DNA of 7,145 nucleotides. Origin: Rubrivivax sp. GTDB lineage: Bacteria > Pseudomonadota > Gammaproteobacteria > Burkholderiales > Burkholderiaceae_C. Below the pieces are notes generated by a model, which made no database searches, was not told the origin of the DNA, and saw nothing but the letters and a program-made list of their open reading frames with translations. The stretch spans positions 1 to 7,145 of the forward strand of contig JAUYAJ010000220.1 of the NCBI GenBank assembly GCA_030693565.1, given 5' to 3'. Made by a program: the position numbers and the translations under genes. The first letter of the stretch is position 1. Each line of letters opens with the position of its first letter. Shown piece after piece: positions 1 to 4,755 of the stretch.

Positions 1-98
1 GTGACGGTGCTGACTTCCTGGCGCGACATGCCGGCGCAACCGACCAGCATGACGCTGGCTGTCAGGGCGAGGACGGAAACAATGTGCTGGTGGTTCAT
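1..98 (-). CDS. Lipoprotein, N-terminal part only (cut by window edge)
   Basis: Only the first 32 codons are inside the window. The translation starts MNHQHIVSVLALTASVMLVG and continues with C21-AGMSRQEVSTV. A short polar N-terminus, a hydrophobic stretch (about residues 6-19) and the lipobox L-V-G-C21 indicate a type II signal peptide, so the mature protein should be lipidated on Cys21 and membrane-anchored. The start is well supported: AAGGAG lies 6 nt upstream of the ATG on the minus strand. The residues after the cysteine (MSRQEVSTVT) resemble the region just before the glycine zipper in OsmB-like small lipoproteins, but the zipper itself would lie outside the window, so that identity is a guess. 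It lies downstream of the secreted-protein gene on the same strand, with a 57-bp gap that holds a hairpin. Confidence 0.75.
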   Translation of the reverse strand, partial: MNHQHIVSVLALTASVMLVGCAGMSRQEVSTV

Positions 99-128
99 GT
101 GAGCTCCTTGGGGGTTGAAGTCAAACGA

Positions 129-145
129 CCCGGATCCGTTCCGGG
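129..145 (-). terminator. Possible weak intrinsic terminator between two minus-strand genes
   Basis: The sequence forms a 6-bp perfect stem, CCCGGA / TCCGGG, with a 5-nt loop. On the minus strand it is followed by GTCGTTTGACTT, a poor U-tract. It sits 11 nt after the stop of the secreted-protein gene and ahead of the lipoprotein ribosome binding site, so it could end or attenuate the first transcript. The weak U-tract keeps confidence low. Confidence 0.35.
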
Positions 146-155
146 GCGCGGTGGG

Positions 156-596
156 TCAATCGTCGCGTTTGCCATGGCCCTTGCCGCGGCCACGGTCGTT
201 GTCCTTGCGGTCGCGATCCTTGAAGTCCTTGCGGCCGTTGCGGTTGTCGTGTTCACGGCGGTACTCGTCGCGAACCCAGGCTTCCTGCACGAAGTACACC
301 GGCTGCCCGCAGGCGCTGTAGCCGCCGCAATAACGGCCCCAGTTGTCGCGGTGCTTGGCCGGCACGTAAAGGTAGATGGGCCGCTGGTAGATCGCGACCG
401 GCGACGGCGCAAAGATGATCGGCTGCTGGATTTCCAGCACCGGCCGCGGGTAGTTGTTGATGTCGATGCGCCCGTACTGGCCGGGTGCGTTGATGCCGAT
501 CGACACGCCGATGTTGGTCGCGGCCTGAGTCGGCAGCACTGTTGCAGCAGCGGCCACAGCAAGGCTCAGGTGGCTCAGGAGGGTCAGGGTCTTCAT
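156..596 (-). CDS. Secreted/periplasmic protein of unknown function, 146 aa
   Basis: The protein begins with a clear Sec signal peptide (MKTLTLLSHLSLAVAAAATVLPTQA, cleavage near residues 25-26), so it is exported. The mature part has a region rich in Ile, Pro and Tyr (about 28-80, with GRIDINNYPRP and YQRPIYLYVP). A conserved-looking core follows (about 80-115, DNWGRYCGGYSACGQPVYFVQEAWVRDEY) with two cysteines, C90 and C96, which could form a disulfide. The last 30 residues are a repetitive, highly charged tail of Asp, Arg, Lys and Gly, probably disordered. I recognise this as a recurring hypothetical protein of Burkholderiales but know no function for it. No strong Shine-Dalgarno is visible before the ATG. 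The start is chosen because the signal peptide begins there. It is divergent from the AI-2E gene across a 205-bp spacer with two GTAGGAC sites. Opposite-strand ORFs over this segment look like arginine/alanine-rich shadows. Confidence 0.85.
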   Translation of the reverse strand: MKTLTLLSHLSLAVAAAATVLPTQAATNIGVSIGINAPGQYGRIDINNYPRPVLEIQQPIIFAPSPVAIYQRPIYLYVPAKHRDNWGRYCGGYSACGQPVYFVQEAWVRDEYRREHDNRNGRKDFKDRDRKDNDRGRGKGHGKRDD

Positions 597-662
597 GGTG
601 CTTGCTCACTCGCTTGTGATTCGGACCGGCCGCACGGCGCGCCGCGCGGGGCTCTTTGATGA

Positions 663-725
663 GTAGGACTGTGGCCCCAAGCCTCTTCGTGCACCATCGG
701 AGACCGGCCCAAAGCCCGGTAGGAC
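663..725. promoter_or_regulatory. Two GTAGGAC heptamers in divergent spacer
   Basis: The heptamer GTAGGAC occurs at 663-669 and again at 719-725, both on the plus strand, with starts 56 bp apart. They lie between the minus-strand secreted-protein gene (start 596) and the plus-strand AI-2E gene (start 802), 67 and 77 bp from those starts. The same heptamer, as GTCCTAC, recurs in two other spacers of this window. In the GTCCTAC orientation both copies here are preceded by GGCC at 3-4 nt. The rest of the 597-801 spacer shows no RNA gene or clear sigma-70 promoter; a 10-bp palindrome, CGGCGCGCCG, lies at 635-644. A protein-binding role is inferred. Confidence 0.5.
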
Positions 726-801
726 AACAGGCCGCCAAGACCTCGGCGCTTTCATGCCGGGCCGGCCACACGCTCGGCGGTCCATTGCATTACGCTATTG
801 C

Positions 802-1977
802 ATGCTTGAGACCCCGCCCACCGCCACCGATTCCCCACCGCGCGGCGAGGCTGCACCCGCGGCGCCGGTGTTGCACATGCCGGTGGATCAGCGCAGCGCG
901 TCGCTGGTGTTGCTGGCGCTATTGGCCCTGCTCGGCGTCATCTTCATGCTGCACTGGGCCAGCGCGGTGTTCATCCCGCTGATGCTGGGCCTGACCTTCA
1001 GCTACGCACTGCGGCCCGCTGTCGACCGCCTGCAAGGCCTGCGCCTGCCGCGCGCCGGAGCCGCCGCGCTGCTGATGGTCACGCTGGTCGGCGGCACCGG
1101 TTGGACCGTCTATGCACTGAGCGACGACGCCACCCGGTTCGTCGAATCCCTGCCAGCGGCCGCGCAAAAGATCCGCCAGGCCGCGCGCGCCCAGCGCAAT
1201 CAACCCGCGACGACGATCGACAAAGTGCAGGCGGCGGCCACCCAGATCGAGCAGGCCGCCAAGGAAAGCAGCTCGGGTCCGCCCGCCGCAGCGCGCGGCG
1301 TGACCCGGGTGCAGATCGAGAAGCCCCAGTTCAACCTCAAGGACTACCTCTGGACCAGCCTGCCCGGGATGGCAGCATCGATCGGGCAGGCCGTGGTGGT
1401 GCTCTTCATCACTTTTTTCCTGCTCGCCTCTGGCGACACCTTTCGCCGCAAGATGGTCAGGCTGGCCGGGCCCACCTTCGCGCGCAAGAAGATCACGGTG
1501 CAAGCGCTCGACGAGATCACCGAGCAGATTCAGCGCTACCTGCTGGTGCTGGTCTTGATCAGCGCCATCGTTGGCGTGGCGACTTGGCTGGCCTACATGG
1601 CGATCGGCGTCGAGCATGCCGCCGTCTGGGGCGTGCTGGCTTTCGTGCTCAATTTCATTCCGTACATTGGCGCCATCGCCGTCACGGGCGGCTCGGCGCT
1701 GGCGGCCTTCGTGCAGTTCGGCAGCGTCGAGATGGGCTTGCTGCTTGCCGGGGTCTCACTGGCGCTGCACACGCTATCGGGCAATCTGCTCACCCCGTGG
1801 CTGACCAGCCGCGCCAGCCGGCTGAACCCCGTGACGGTGTTCGTCGGTGTGCTCGCCTTCGGCTGGCTGTGGGGCGCCTGGGGCCTGTTTCTGGGCATGC
1901 CCATCCTGCTCATGCTCAAGGCCTTGTGCGACCGTGTCGATGACCTCAAGCCGCTGGGTGAGTTGCTCGGCACCTGA
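802..1977 (+). CDS. AI-2E family transporter (multi-pass inner-membrane protein)
   Basis: This 391-aa protein fits the AI-2E/PerM-like family (PF01594). It has a Pro/Ala-rich N-terminal tail (about 1-30) and paired hydrophobic segments near 34-50 and 53-68, then 84-104. A polar, Ala/Gln-rich cytoplasmic-type stretch spans about 105-180. Several further membrane segments fill the C-terminal half. Family hallmarks are NFIPYIGAIA in the middle of the C-terminal half, and the last segment GNLLTPWLTSRASRLNPVTV followed by a GxxLGMP-like turn (GLFLGMPILLML). Members have been linked to autoinducer-2 export, sodium/proton antiport or stress tolerance; the substrate here cannot be told from sequence. 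The start is uncertain: ATG 802 lacks a good ribosome binding site, and alternatives are ATG 754 and ATG 877. I prefer 802 because related proteins keep a short proline-rich tail before LHMPVD. It converges on the DUF3185 gene, 32 bp away, with a hairpin at its end. Confidence 0.9.
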   Translation: MLETPPTATDSPPRGEAAPAAPVLHMPVDQRSASLVLLALLALLGVIFMLHWASAVFIPLMLGLTFSYALRPAVDRLQGLRLPRAGAAALLMVTLVGGTGWTVYALSDDATRFVESLPAAAQKIRQAARAQRNQPATTIDKVQAAATQIEQAAKESSSGPPAAARGVTRVQIEKPQFNLKDYLWTSLPGMAASIGQAVVVLFITFFLLASGDTFRRKMVRLAGPTFARKKITVQALDEITEQIQRYLLVLVLISAIVGVATWLAYMAIGVEHAAVWGVLAFVLNFIPYIGAIAVTGGSALAAFVQFGSVEMGLLLAGVSLALHTLSGNLLTPWLTSRASRLNPVTVFVGVLAFGWLWGAWGLFLGMPILLMLKALCDRVDDLKPLGELLGT

Positions 1978-1986
1978 GTGCCGAGC
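1965..1986. terminator. Strong hairpin over the AI-2E stop codon, likely bidirectional terminator
   Basis: A 9-bp perfect stem, GCTCGGCAC / GTGCCGAGC, encloses the 4-nt loop CTGA. The TGA of the loop (1975-1977) is the stop codon of the AI-2E gene, so the left arm is coding and the right arm is not. The hairpin lies between two convergent genes. No U-tract follows on either strand, so classical intrinsic termination is not assured. It may act as a roadblock, as an RNA-end stabiliser or with Rho. Confidence 0.55.
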
Positions 1987-2009
1987 GCGCGCATGAACAC
2001 GGCGTGGCT

Positions 2010-2231
2010 TTAGCCGCGCTTGCCGCCGAACAGCAGCAGCGCGCCGCCGATGACGATGGCGCCGATGCCGGCCCAGACCGGCACGTTGACGGTTTGCTTT
2101 TCCTTGACCGACAGTTCAAGCGGCCCGATCTTGGCCTGGTGCGTTTCCTTCGTGAAGCTGAAGCTGCCGTAAGCCAAACCCAGCGCACCGGCCACGATCA
2201 GTATCAGCGCGGTCATCTTAATGCCATTCAT
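2010..2231 (-). CDS. DUF3185 family small membrane protein, 73 aa
   Basis: The protein has two predicted membrane helices (about residues 6-24, TALILIVAGALGLAYGSF, and 52-69, VWAGIGAIVIGGALLLFG). They are joined by a polar segment of about 27 residues with the pattern TKETHQAKIGPLELSVKEKQ. The length and two-helix plan match DUF3185, a family of unknown function found in proteobacteria. The ATG at 2231 is preferred because GGAG lies 8 nt upstream. A GTG three codons earlier (2240) overlaps that GGAG and is unlikely. The lmo0937-family gene on the same strand ends 49 bp upstream, so the two are probably co-transcribed. The C-terminus is short and basic (GGKRG), which suggests a cytoplasmic end. 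Confidence 0.85.
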   Translation of the reverse strand: MNGIKMTALILIVAGALGLAYGSFSFTKETHQAKIGPLELSVKEKQTVNVPVWAGIGAIVIGGALLLFGGKRG

Positions 2232-2280
2232 CGTCTTCACTCCGGTTGAGAAACTGAGGGCGGGACCGCTGCGCGCGGCG

Positions 2281-2427
2281 TCACAAGCGTCGCCCCTGGA
2301 TGAGGCGGATCAGGATCACGACGACCGCGATGACCAGCAGGATGTGGACGAAGCCGCCCATCGTGTAGGAACTGACCAGGCCCAGTAGCCACAGTACAAG
2401 CAAAATGACTGCAATGGTTTCCAGCAT
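2281..2427 (-). CDS. lmo0937 family (DUF5670-like) membrane peptide, 48 aa
   Basis: The 48-residue product starts MLETIAVILLVLWLLGLVSS, continues YTMGGFVHILLVIAVVVILI and ends RLIQGRRL. It is almost entirely two hydrophobic helices (about 4-20 and 26-42) joined by the turn SYTMGG, with a basic tail. This matches the small lmo0937-type membrane proteins that are widespread in bacteria and have no known biochemical role. The start at 2427 is firm: AGGAG sits 7 nt upstream. The longer reading (from 2469) would add 14 residues with no ribosome binding site. The crystallin/glycine-zipper gene ends 50 bp upstream on the same strand, and the DUF3185 gene follows 49 bp downstream. A pair of 9-bp direct repeats lies just upstream of its ribosome binding site. 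Confidence 0.88.
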   Translation of the reverse strand: MLETIAVILLVLWLLGLVSSYTMGGFVHILLVIAVVVILIRLIQGRRL

Positions 2428-2440
2428 GTGATGTCTCCTG

Positions 2441-2469
2441 TGTTGCCAATTTAGCGTACTTGTTGCCAA
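2441..2469. repeat. Direct repeat TGTTGCCAA x2, 20-bp period
   Basis: TGTTGCCAA occurs at 2441-2449 and 2461-2469, exactly 20 bp start to start, which is about two helical turns. The pair falls in the 50-bp gap upstream of the lmo0937-family gene and just upstream of its AGGAG. Same-face spacing is typical of tandem operator half-sites, but it could be coincidence. On the gene's own strand the units read TTGGCAACA. Confidence 0.4.
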
Positions 2470-2477
2470 GCCTGTTG

Positions 2478-3287
2478 TCAGATCCGCGGCTCGCCGCGGC
2501 GGTTGACCTTGACGGTGGCGCCGGGCGCGGTGGTCATCTGAACGCGGTGGTCTTCGCCGCGGAAGTGGTAAGTCACATCCCAGTAGCCTGGACGGGCGCC
2601 GCCCGCTTCCCCGGTACAGCGCTGCACGTCGCGGGTCTGCGCGTCTTGCGCGTCCCCGCGCCCGACCTTCGCGCCAACGACAGCACCGGCGACTGCGCCG
2701 CCCACAGTGGCGATGTCGCGCCCGCTGCCGCCACCGACCTGGTGGCCAAGCACGCCGCCGAGCACGGCGCCGATCAGGGCCCCCGGCACGCGGTTGTCGC
2801 GCTGCTCAGTGGCCACTTGCTCGCGCTCGACCCAGCAGCGCTGCCCGGGCGTGCCCAGCACGGCGCGCACCGAGGTGACGTCGGCGTCGTACAGGCGTTC
2901 GTCCTTGCGCCGGCGGTTGTCGTAGGCCGGCGTGGCCGCGGGCGCGTAGCGGCTGTCATCAACGCGTGCATCGCGGCTCATCGGTCGCACCGAAGAGATG
3001 CGGTCGTTCAGCCCCATGGCGGTCAGCGACGGGTACTGGCCCGCACGCAACACTGTGCAGCGGCCACCGAAAGCTGAGTGCTCGCACACTTCCCAAGGGC
3101 CGCCCAGCACCACGACCGCCGACGCACGGTCGTTGAAGCCCGAGTCGTTGAAGTTGCTGACCTGGCGCGCGGTGGTGAAGGTGCGGCCTTGAAAGTTGTC
3201 GTGTTCGTAGAAGGTCACTTGCGCCATCGCCTGCGCGGCCAAGGCCATCGCGGCGGCTGCCACGGCGGATTTCAAGACGGTGTTCAT
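2478..3287 (-). CDS. Exported beta/gamma-crystallin and glycine-zipper 2TM protein
   Basis: The 269-aa protein starts with a Sec signal peptide (residues 1-22, ending AQAMA before QVTFYEHD). Residues about 23-103 form a beta/gamma-crystallin domain of two Greek-key motifs: VTFYEHDNFQGRTF and WEVCEHSAFGGRCTVLRAGQ. Each ends with a putative calcium-binding N/D-N/D-X-X-S/T-S signature: NDRASA (52-57, last position changed) and NDRISS (94-99, intact). A charged linker (104-165) follows. Next is a glycine-zipper segment (168-208, with GALIGAVLGGVLGHQVGGGSGR and GGAVAGAVVGAKVGRG), then a C-terminal beta-rich tail (236-262, WDVTYHFRGEDHRVQM) typical of glycine-zipper 2TM proteins. Cysteine pairs 68/77 and 151/224 could be disulfides. 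It is probably periplasmic or outer-membrane associated, perhaps structural or calcium-responsive. AGGAG 7 nt before ATG 3287 fixes the start; the in-frame upstream extension lacks a signal peptide. It probably leads an operon with the two small membrane-protein genes. Confidence 0.9.
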   Translation of the reverse strand: MNTVLKSAVAAAAMALAAQAMAQVTFYEHDNFQGRTFTTARQVSNFNDSGFNDRASAVVVLGGPWEVCEHSAFGGRCTVLRAGQYPSLTAMGLNDRISSVRPMSRDARVDDSRYAPAATPAYDNRRRKDERLYDADVTSVRAVLGTPGQRCWVEREQVATEQRDNRVPGALIGAVLGGVLGHQVGGGSGRDIATVGGAVAGAVVGAKVGRGDAQDAQTRDVQRCTGEAGGARPGYWDVTYHFRGEDHRVQMTTAPGATVKVNRRGEPRI

Positions 3288-3408
3288 GCGTGTCTCCTGT
3301 TGAGCCCGGTAGCGACAGGCGCCGCGACCCGATGAGCGGCAGCCATCGGTTGACCGGAGCATGCAGCCGGCTTGACCCGGCGCACAGCGGACGGCGCCGC
3401 TGGCGCCA

Positions 3409-3489
3409 GTAGTCGAAGTCCTACGCGCGCCGCAGGCCGCTGGCAGCGTTCGCGCCCACGGCCGGCGGGTCAGGTAGGCTGGGTCCTAC
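3409..3489. promoter_or_regulatory. Divergent spacer with two GTCCTAC sites and a GTAGG-N6-CCTAC inverted repeat
   Basis: The 368-bp spacer 3288-3655 separates the crystallin-like gene (minus) from the receiver-protein gene (plus). I see no gene in it; a 72-codon plus ORF is Arg/Ala-rich and looks non-coding. GTCCTAC occurs at 3418-3424 and 3483-3489, 65 bp apart. The 16-mers ending at each align well: GTAGTCGAAGTCCTAC (3409-3424) and GTAGGCTGGGTCCTAC (3474-3489). The second holds a perfect 5-bp inverted repeat, GTAGG-N6-CCTAC, the form expected of a dimeric regulator site. TTGACC occurs twice near 3350-3376, but no convincing -10 was found with it. Confidence 0.5.
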
Positions 3490-3655
3490 ACCGCGCGAGG
3501 GCATTCGCCGAATGCGGGTCGGCGCCGGGACGCGCACACTCGGGCAGGCTGGCCAGCATCCGGCAACAGCTCTGCGCCGCCAGCGCCTGACCTGACAACT
3601 TCCCTCACCCGCGCACCGGGGCGCACGCTTCATGGCCTTGGTGCGGTCCACGCAC

Positions 3656-4060
3656 ATGCTCAACACCTACATCGTTGAAGACAGTCCGGTCATCCGCGAG
3701 AACCTGATCGCCACGCTCGAAGAGCTGGTGCCGGTGCGCGTGGTCGGCACCGCCGAGGACGAAACGACGGCGCTGCAGTGGCTCGCCGAGGCCGATCACC
3801 CGGTCGACCTGGTGATCGTCGACATCTTCCTCAAACGCGGCTCGGGCCTGGGCGTGCTCAGGGCAGCGCGCGCGCTGGCGCAGCGCTACCGCATGGTCGT
3901 GCTGAGCAACCACGCCACGCCCGACATGCGCCGCAAATGCCTGGCGCTGGGCGCCGACCGGGTGTTCGACAAATCCAACGAGATCGAAGCACTCATGCAG
4001 TACTGCGACCAGCTGGCCGCCGGCGAGTGCCCGCGCAGCGTCGCGGAAACGCTGGCCTGA
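3656..4060 (+). CDS. Stand-alone response-regulator receiver protein
   Basis: The product (134 aa from ATG 3656) is a single CheY-like receiver domain with no output domain. It has the acidic pair E8-D9 (YIVEDS), the phospho-acceptor D56 after a hydrophobic strand (VDLVIVDIFLKRGSG), the switch S84 (VVLSNHA) and the conserved K106 (VFDKS). All the residues needed for Asp phosphorylation are present. Single-domain receivers usually act in phosphorelays, as phosphate sinks or through protein contacts. ATG 3632 would add MALVRSTH; neither start has a good ribosome binding site. I chose 3656 because the beta-1 strand begins there (MLNTYIVEDS). It ends only 6 bp from the stop of the convergent NarL-type regulator and is probably tied to the same pathway. 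The natural partner is the kinase encoded downstream, but this pairing is inferred. Confidence 0.88.
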   Translation: MLNTYIVEDSPVIRENLIATLEELVPVRVVGTAEDETTALQWLAEADHPVDLVIVDIFLKRGSGLGVLRAARALAQRYRMVVLSNHATPDMRRKCLALGADRVFDKSNEIEALMQYCDQLAAGECPRSVAETLA

Positions 4061-4066
4061 CGGGCA

Positions 4067-4699
4067 CTATTGAATCAAGCCGTTCTTCAGCGCGTAGTAG
4101 GTCAGGTCGCTGTTCGACTCGAGCGCCATCTTTTCCATCACCCGGGTGCGGTAGGTGCTGACGGTCTTGACGCTGAGCGACATGCTCTGCGCCATGTGGC
4201 CGATGGTCTCGCCCTTGGCCAGGCGCAGGAACACCTGCAACTCGCGCTCGGACAGCAGTTCGTGCGCCGGCTGGTCGCCGCCGCCGCTCAAGCCGTCGGC
4301 CAGACGCTCGGCCACCCCGGCGGTGATGTATTTCCGCCCGCGTGCCACCGTGCGGATCGCCTTGACGATCTCCTCGGGGTCGCAGTCCTTGTTCAGGTAA
4401 CCGCTGGCGCCCTGGCGCAGCAGCGTGGTGGCGTAGTGCTCTTCGGCAAATCCGCTCAGGATCAGCACCGGCAGGTCGGGCGCGCGCGCCCTGATGGCCG
4501 CCAGGGCGTCGACCCCGCTTTGCCCAGGCATCGAGATGTCCATCACGATGACATCGACCTCGCCCTGGCGCACGATGTCAAGCGCCTCGCGCCCGTTGCT
4601 CGCTTCGGCGACGACGGCGAAGTCGACCTGGTCGGAAAAGAACTGGCGCAGTCCGGCGCGCACGATGGCGTGGTCGTCGACGATGGCGATGCGGATCAT
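4067..4699 (-). CDS. NarL/FixJ family two-component response regulator
   Basis: The 210-aa product has an N-terminal receiver domain (1-120): acidic D8-D9 (IAIVDDH), phospho-acceptor D54 (VIVMDISMPG), S82 (LILSGF) and K104 (YLNKD). Its C-terminal LuxR/GerE helix-turn-helix spans about 148-205, with LSERELQVFLRLAKGETIGH as the start of the domain and SLSVKTVSTYRTRVMEKM as the recognition-helix region. It should bind DNA as a dimer when phosphorylated. The start at 4699 gives the usual beta-1 strand MIRIAIVDD; ATG 4732 would add 11 residues (MIMRHGAPPKT), and ribosome binding sites are weak for both. It is divergent from the HisKA_3 kinase gene with only a 56-bp gap, a typical cognate pairing (NarX/NarL-like), so the kinase is its likely phosphate donor. 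Its targets are not known; the GTCCTAC sites are a candidate. Confidence 0.93.
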   Translation of the reverse strand: MIRIAIVDDHAIVRAGLRQFFSDQVDFAVVAEASNGREALDIVRQGEVDVIVMDISMPGQSGVDALAAIRARAPDLPVLILSGFAEEHYATTLLRQGASGYLNKDCDPEEIVKAIRTVARGRKYITAGVAERLADGLSGGGDQPAHELLSERELQVFLRLAKGETIGHMAQSMSLSVKTVSTYRTRVMEKMALESNSDLTYYALKNGLIQ

Positions 4700-4730
4700 G
4701 GTCTTTGGCGGTGCTCCATGGCGCATGATC
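4694..4730. promoter_or_regulatory. Inverted repeat GATCATG-N23-CATGATC in kinase/regulator spacer
   Basis: A 7-bp perfect inverted repeat, GATCATG (4694-4700) and CATGATC (4724-4730), has arm centres 30 bp apart, close to three helical turns. The left arm overlaps the chosen start codon of the response regulator. A further CATGAT lies at 4732-4737. The divergent promoters of the regulator and kinase must lie in or around this short gap, so autoregulation is possible. The match is short and could be chance. Confidence 0.25.
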
Positions 4731-4755
4731 ACATGATTCCAAGCAAGGCATGAAG

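Noticed and set aside
635..644. Perfect 10-bp palindromes CGGCGCGCCG here and GCAGGCCTGC at 6944-6953
   Set aside because: Short GC palindromes are expected in DNA of this composition and the two are unrelated to each other.
784..803. Direct repeat ATTGCAT (784-790, 797-803) at the AI-2E start codon
   Set aside because: The units are 7 bp, AT-rich and overlap the chosen start codon; without a matching promoter box I cannot separate this from chance.
919..1617. A 232-codon minus-strand frame antisense to the AI-2E gene
   Set aside because: Its composition (His, Gln, Asp, Arg) is typical of a reversed membrane-protein frame; the plus strand encodes a clear transporter.
802..1977. Reading the AI-2E protein as proof of quorum-sensing export
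   Set aside because: The family name covers members with other proposed roles, and no luxS or lsr-type gene is in the window.
4070..4753. A 227-codon plus-strand frame opposite the NarL-type regulator
   Set aside because: The minus strand has complete receiver and helix-turn-helix motifs; this frame is its mirror.
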